Origin: CAXDOZ01 sp963991145
GTDB taxonomy: Bacteria; Bacteroidota; Bacteroidia; Chitinophagales; JABDMM01
DNA: 17,853 bases
Reading direction: 5' to 3'
NCBI GenBank assembly: GCA_963991145.1
Contig: CAXDOZ010000042.1
Span: 1-17,853, forward strand
Below, one piece after another: positions 15,709 through 17,853 of this stretch. The position numbers and the translations under genes are program-made. The notes under the pieces were generated by a model, which was not told where the DNA came from, did not search any database, and worked only from the letters and a program-made list of their open reading frames with translations. Position 1 is the stretch's first letter; every line of letters begins with the position of its first letter.

Positions 15709-16743
15709 ATGAGCTCAAAACAGTCAAAAATTGAAGAATTCGATCCAAATGGTATTGGACTTTTAGACGGTAATGTTTTTGGGCTCCCCTTCAGTTTTGA
15801 GGAGTCAGAGGTTGTTATTCTTCCCGCTCCCTGGGATCTGACTAGCAGTTTTGGCAGGGGATCTGCGAATGCTCCCTCTCTGATCTTATCAGCCTCAAGG
15901 CAGGTAGACTTGTTTCTGAAGAGTCATCCTCGTGCCTGGGAGTCGGGTTTCTATATGCTTGATGTCCCCGAAGAGATCCTGTCAAAGAACAATCAATTGT
16001 CTTCAATAGCCCGCGAGCTTATTCGCTTATTGGAGGCCGGAGAAACTGCTTCATCAAACTCTACAATTTCTAAGAGCTTGCATACGATCAATCTGGCTTG
16101 TGAAGAATTCAGATCATGGGTCTTTGAACAATCAGGAAGGCTCATTAACTCAGGCAAGAAAGTGATCTTAGTTGGAGGAGATCATTCGTGTTCTCTTGGT
16201 TTCCTACAGGCAGTAAATGCACAGGACCAGCCTTTCGGCATACTTCAAATAGATGCTCATGCAGATCTAAGGCCGGCATATCAGGGATTTGAGCAATCTC
16301 ATGCTTCAATCATGCACAATGCCATGAAACTTGATCAGGTAGAACGATTGACACAAGTAGGACTGAGAGATCTTTGCGAGCAGGAATACGATGTGATCCA
16401 AAGCAATGCAAAGATCGAAGCCTTCTTTGATGAAAACATTCAATCTCATGTCAATAATGGCAACTCCTTCGCGGACCTTTCATCAGAGATCATTGATTCA
16501 TTGCCCGATAGGGTTTACCTCTCCATAGACCTTGACGGACTTGACCCATCATTATGTCCAAATACCGGCACTCCCGTTCCGGGAGGATTATCCTATGCCC
16601 AGTTTAACATGCTGATAAAAGAACTAGAGGCTTCAGGAAAAGAAATAGTCGGTATGGATCTTTGCGAAACCGGTGATGGAGAATTTGATGCTAATGTGAG
16701 CGCTAGAATACTCTACAGGCTTTGCGCCCTCATTAGTTCCTGA
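15709..16743 (+). CDS. Arginase/agmatinase-family ureohydrolase
   Basis: A 344-residue binuclear Mn ureohydrolase. The metal ligands are in place: GGDHS at 156-160, IDAHADLR at 181-188 and SIDLDGLDPS at 272-281, followed by TPVPGG (288-293) and the late GMDLCETGDGEFD. Family reaction: hydrolysis of a guanidino or formimino group, releasing urea or formamide. Which substrate (agmatine, arginine, formiminoglutamate or guanidinobutyrate) is not decidable; Bacteroidota homologues of this long form are usually labelled agmatinase. An N-terminal region of about 30 residues (FDPNGIGLLDGNVFGLPFS) precedes the core. Stops of this gene and prmC run into each other: the 3' ends overlap by 11 bases. Confidence 0.86.
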   Translation: MSSKQSKIEEFDPNGIGLLDGNVFGLPFSFEESEVVILPAPWDLTSSFGRGSANAPSLILSASRQVDLFLKSHPRAWESGFYMLDVPEEILSKNNQLSSIARELIRLLEAGETASSNSTISKSLHTINLACEEFRSWVFEQSGRLINSGKKVILVGGDHSCSLGFLQAVNAQDQPFGILQIDAHADLRPAYQGFEQSHASIMHNAMKLDQVERLTQVGLRDLCEQEYDVIQSNAKIEAFFDENIQSHVNNGNSFADLSSEIIDSLPDRVYLSIDLDGLDPSLCPNTGTPVPGGLSYAQFNMLIKELEASGKEIVGMDLCETGDGEFDANVSARILYRLCALISS

Positions 16744-17584
16744 TTGCATGCAGGATCCTTTCCTTACCGGATAGATCTTTAATAAGTCTCACTTCAAACC
16801 CTTCGGAATAAAACTCTTTGATGTAATCGGCCCGAAGGGCATTCATTTCAAGGAGGATGTGAGTTCCCGGCTCCATGAACTCTCTGGCGTATTCTGCAAT
16901 CAATTTATAAAATAGGTCTGGTTCTTCCTCAGGGCTGAAGAGTGCAAGGTCTGGTTCAAAATCGATAGTGGATCTTGACATCTGCGATTTCTCTGACGGG
17001 GGAATGTAGGGAGGATTACTCACCAGAATATCTGGAGTCTGTAGTTTGGACCAGCTTGACCTGTCAGTAAAATCAATCTCTTCCAGACTGATCTTTGCGC
17101 CGGTCTTTTCAGCATTAGACTTTGCAACTGCCAGGGCTTCGCTTGAGACATCAATTGCTTCAATTTCCCATGAAGGCTTTGATCTGGCAATACTAATTGC
17201 GATAGCCCCGGAGCCCGTCCCTATATCAAGGAGACGAGCATTTTCCAATGGAATCTTCTTTATTATGTAATCGACAAGCTCTTCGGTCTCAGGTCTTGGG
17301 ATCAAGACTGATTCATTTACTTCAAACTCTAATCCGTAAAACTCTTCAGTGCCGAGGATGTACTGGATTGGTTCGCCTTGCTTTAATCTTTCTGTGATCG
17401 AATCAATCTTAGCTAATTGACTTTCATTTGCTTCAATATCAGTACTTAAGATTTGTGGGTAGCCTTTTTGAAATACTTCCTCTGCAAGCAATTTGAATAA
17501 ATAATCAAGCTCATTTGAACTGTACTGTACTGCTAAGTTGTTTCTAAAATCAGACCGAAGGTCTACAAGGCGATTTGCTCTCAC
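16733..17584 (-). CDS. prmC: Release factor glutamine methyltransferase PrmC (HemK)
   Basis: A 283-residue SAM-dependent methyltransferase with a helical N-terminal release-factor-binding domain, the ILGTEEFYGLEFEV segment, IPRPETEELV (95-104), the SAM loop LLDIGTGSGAIAI (118-130) and the catalytic NPPYIPPSE (190-198). It methylates the Gln of the GGQ motif of RF1 and RF2, promoting translation termination. All key residues are intact and length is normal. The start is GTG at 17584, four bases downstream of TATCTTTG, a perfect -7 box, so it may be translated from a leaderless message. It is divergent from ribD, a pairing commonly seen in Bacteroidota. Confidence 0.95.
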   Translation of the reverse strand: MRANRLVDLRSDFRNNLAVQYSSNELDYLFKLLAEEVFQKGYPQILSTDIEANESQLAKIDSITERLKQGEPIQYILGTEEFYGLEFEVNESVLIPRPETEELVDYIIKKIPLENARLLDIGTGSGAIAISIARSKPSWEIEAIDVSSEALAVAKSNAEKTGAKISLEEIDFTDRSSWSKLQTPDILVSNPPYIPPSEKSQMSRSTIDFEPDLALFSPEEEPDLFYKLIAEYAREFMEPGTHILLEMNALRADYIKEFYSEGFEVRLIKDLSGKERILHAIRN

Positions 17585-17588
17585 AAAA

Positions 17589-17596
17589 CAAAGATA
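17589..17596 (-). promoter_or_regulatory. Candidate -7 element for prmC
   Basis: TATCTTTG is an exact TAnnTTTG match, four bases upstream of the GTG start of prmC (17582-17584). No convincing -33 element is seen in the 42-bp gap. Confidence 0.5.
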
Positions 17597-17614
17597 ATGC
17601 AGTAGATGCCTTTG

Positions 17615-17622
17615 TATATTTG
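17615..17622 (+). promoter_or_regulatory. Candidate -7 element for ribD
   Basis: TATATTTG is an exact TAnnTTTG match on the plus strand, four bases upstream of the GTG at 17627. It mirrors the prmC box only 18 bases away on the other strand, so the two promoters overlap. Confidence 0.5.
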
Positions 17623-17626
17623 CGCC

Positions 17627-17853
17627 GTGAATTCTTCAGAACTATACATGAAACGATGCCTTGAGCTAGCTGAGCTAGGTCGGGGAAGAGTTGCGCCCAA
17701 TCCACTGGTAGGAAGTGTCGTAGTTCACAATGACAGAATCATTGGAGAAGGTTATCATCAGGTCTATGGGAAAGCCCATGCGGAGGTGAATGCTATTGAA
17801 TCTGTAAAAGACAAAGATCTGATCAAGGACTCGATCATTTATGTCAACCTGGA
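17627..17853 (+). CDS. ribD: Riboflavin biosynthesis protein RibD (N-terminal part, runs off the window)
   Basis: The first 75 codons of the bifunctional deaminase-reductase RibD; the rest is past the window edge. Reading from GTG at 17627 gives VNSSELYMKRCLELAELGRG, then VAPNPLVGSVVV and the deaminase zinc motif KAHAEVNAI (His51, Glu53), ending just before the expected zinc-binding PC motif. The N-terminal deaminase domain acts on diaminohydroxyphosphoribosylaminopyrimidine, the second-stage riboflavin intermediate. GTG is preferred to the ATG at 17648, because homologues carry a few residues before YMKRCLELA and because the promoter box lies four bases before the GTG. The reductase half cannot be seen. 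Confidence 0.93.
   Translation, partial: MNSSELYMKRCLELAELGRGRVAPNPLVGSVVVHNDRIIGEGYHQVYGKAHAEVNAIESVKDKDLIKDSIIYVNL

Noticed and set aside
1..17853. Mobile elements, CRISPR arrays, tRNA or rRNA genes, defence systems
   Set aside because: No transposase or integrase motifs, no spaced direct repeats, no cloverleaf or rRNA-like stretches were found; the genes are all metabolic, transport or housekeeping.

Overview
The window looks like Bacteroidota chromosome, probably a marine or environmental member of Flavobacteriales or Cytophagales. Evidence: two secreted proteins end in type IX secretion (T9SS) type A sorting domains, -7 elements fit the Bacteroidota consensus TAnnTTTG, Shine-Dalgarno sequences are almost absent, CcmE carries the CxxxY heme motif, and base composition is moderate (low forties % G+C by eye). 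No mobile element, tRNA, rRNA or CRISPR was seen. The region is very compact. Every gene overlaps or touches a neighbour except at four short divergent gaps, and all three convergent gene pairs overlap at their stop codons.

Region 1 (1-7651, minus strand) is a vitamin B12 (cobamide) uptake operon. A promoter-like box at 7644-7651 leads into a full cobalamin riboswitch (7474-7639) and then a 116-nt stretch with hairpins. Seven gap-free genes follow: a DUF4465 protein with a T9SS tail (BtuH-like), a second T9SS-tailed surface protein of unnamed family, a BtuB-like TonB-dependent receptor, a BtuG-like surface lipoprotein, the BtuF binding lipoprotein, the BtuC permease and the BtuD ATPase, which is cut by the window edge. 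Inferred route: surface capture (three exposed proteins), TonB-driven outer-membrane import, then ABC import. The placement of two probable capture proteins on the T9SS route, rather than as lipoproteins as in gut Bacteroides, is the most interesting feature of the window.

Region 2 (7652-10380) holds a metallophosphoesterase (+), a YhhQ/QueT-type queuosine-precursor transporter (-) and an AlkB-type membrane alkane hydroxylase (+). The transporter and alkB are divergent and share a 105-bp gap with two overlapping inverted repeats.

Region 3 (10377-15641, minus strand) is an operon in which each gene overlaps the next: ccmE (Cys-type), ccmF, a Rossmann/DUF2520 protein, a UbiA-family prenyltransferase and maf. 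It mixes cytochrome c maturation with lipid or quinone prenylation and nucleotide-pool cleaning.

Region 4 (15675-17853) holds an arginase/agmatinase-family ureohydrolase (+), prmC (-) and the start of ribD (+). prmC and ribD diverge from a 42-bp gap with two back-to-back TAnnTTTG boxes, each 4 nt from a GTG start. This suggests leaderless transcripts, a pattern also seen at the ureohydrolase and phosphoesterase genes.
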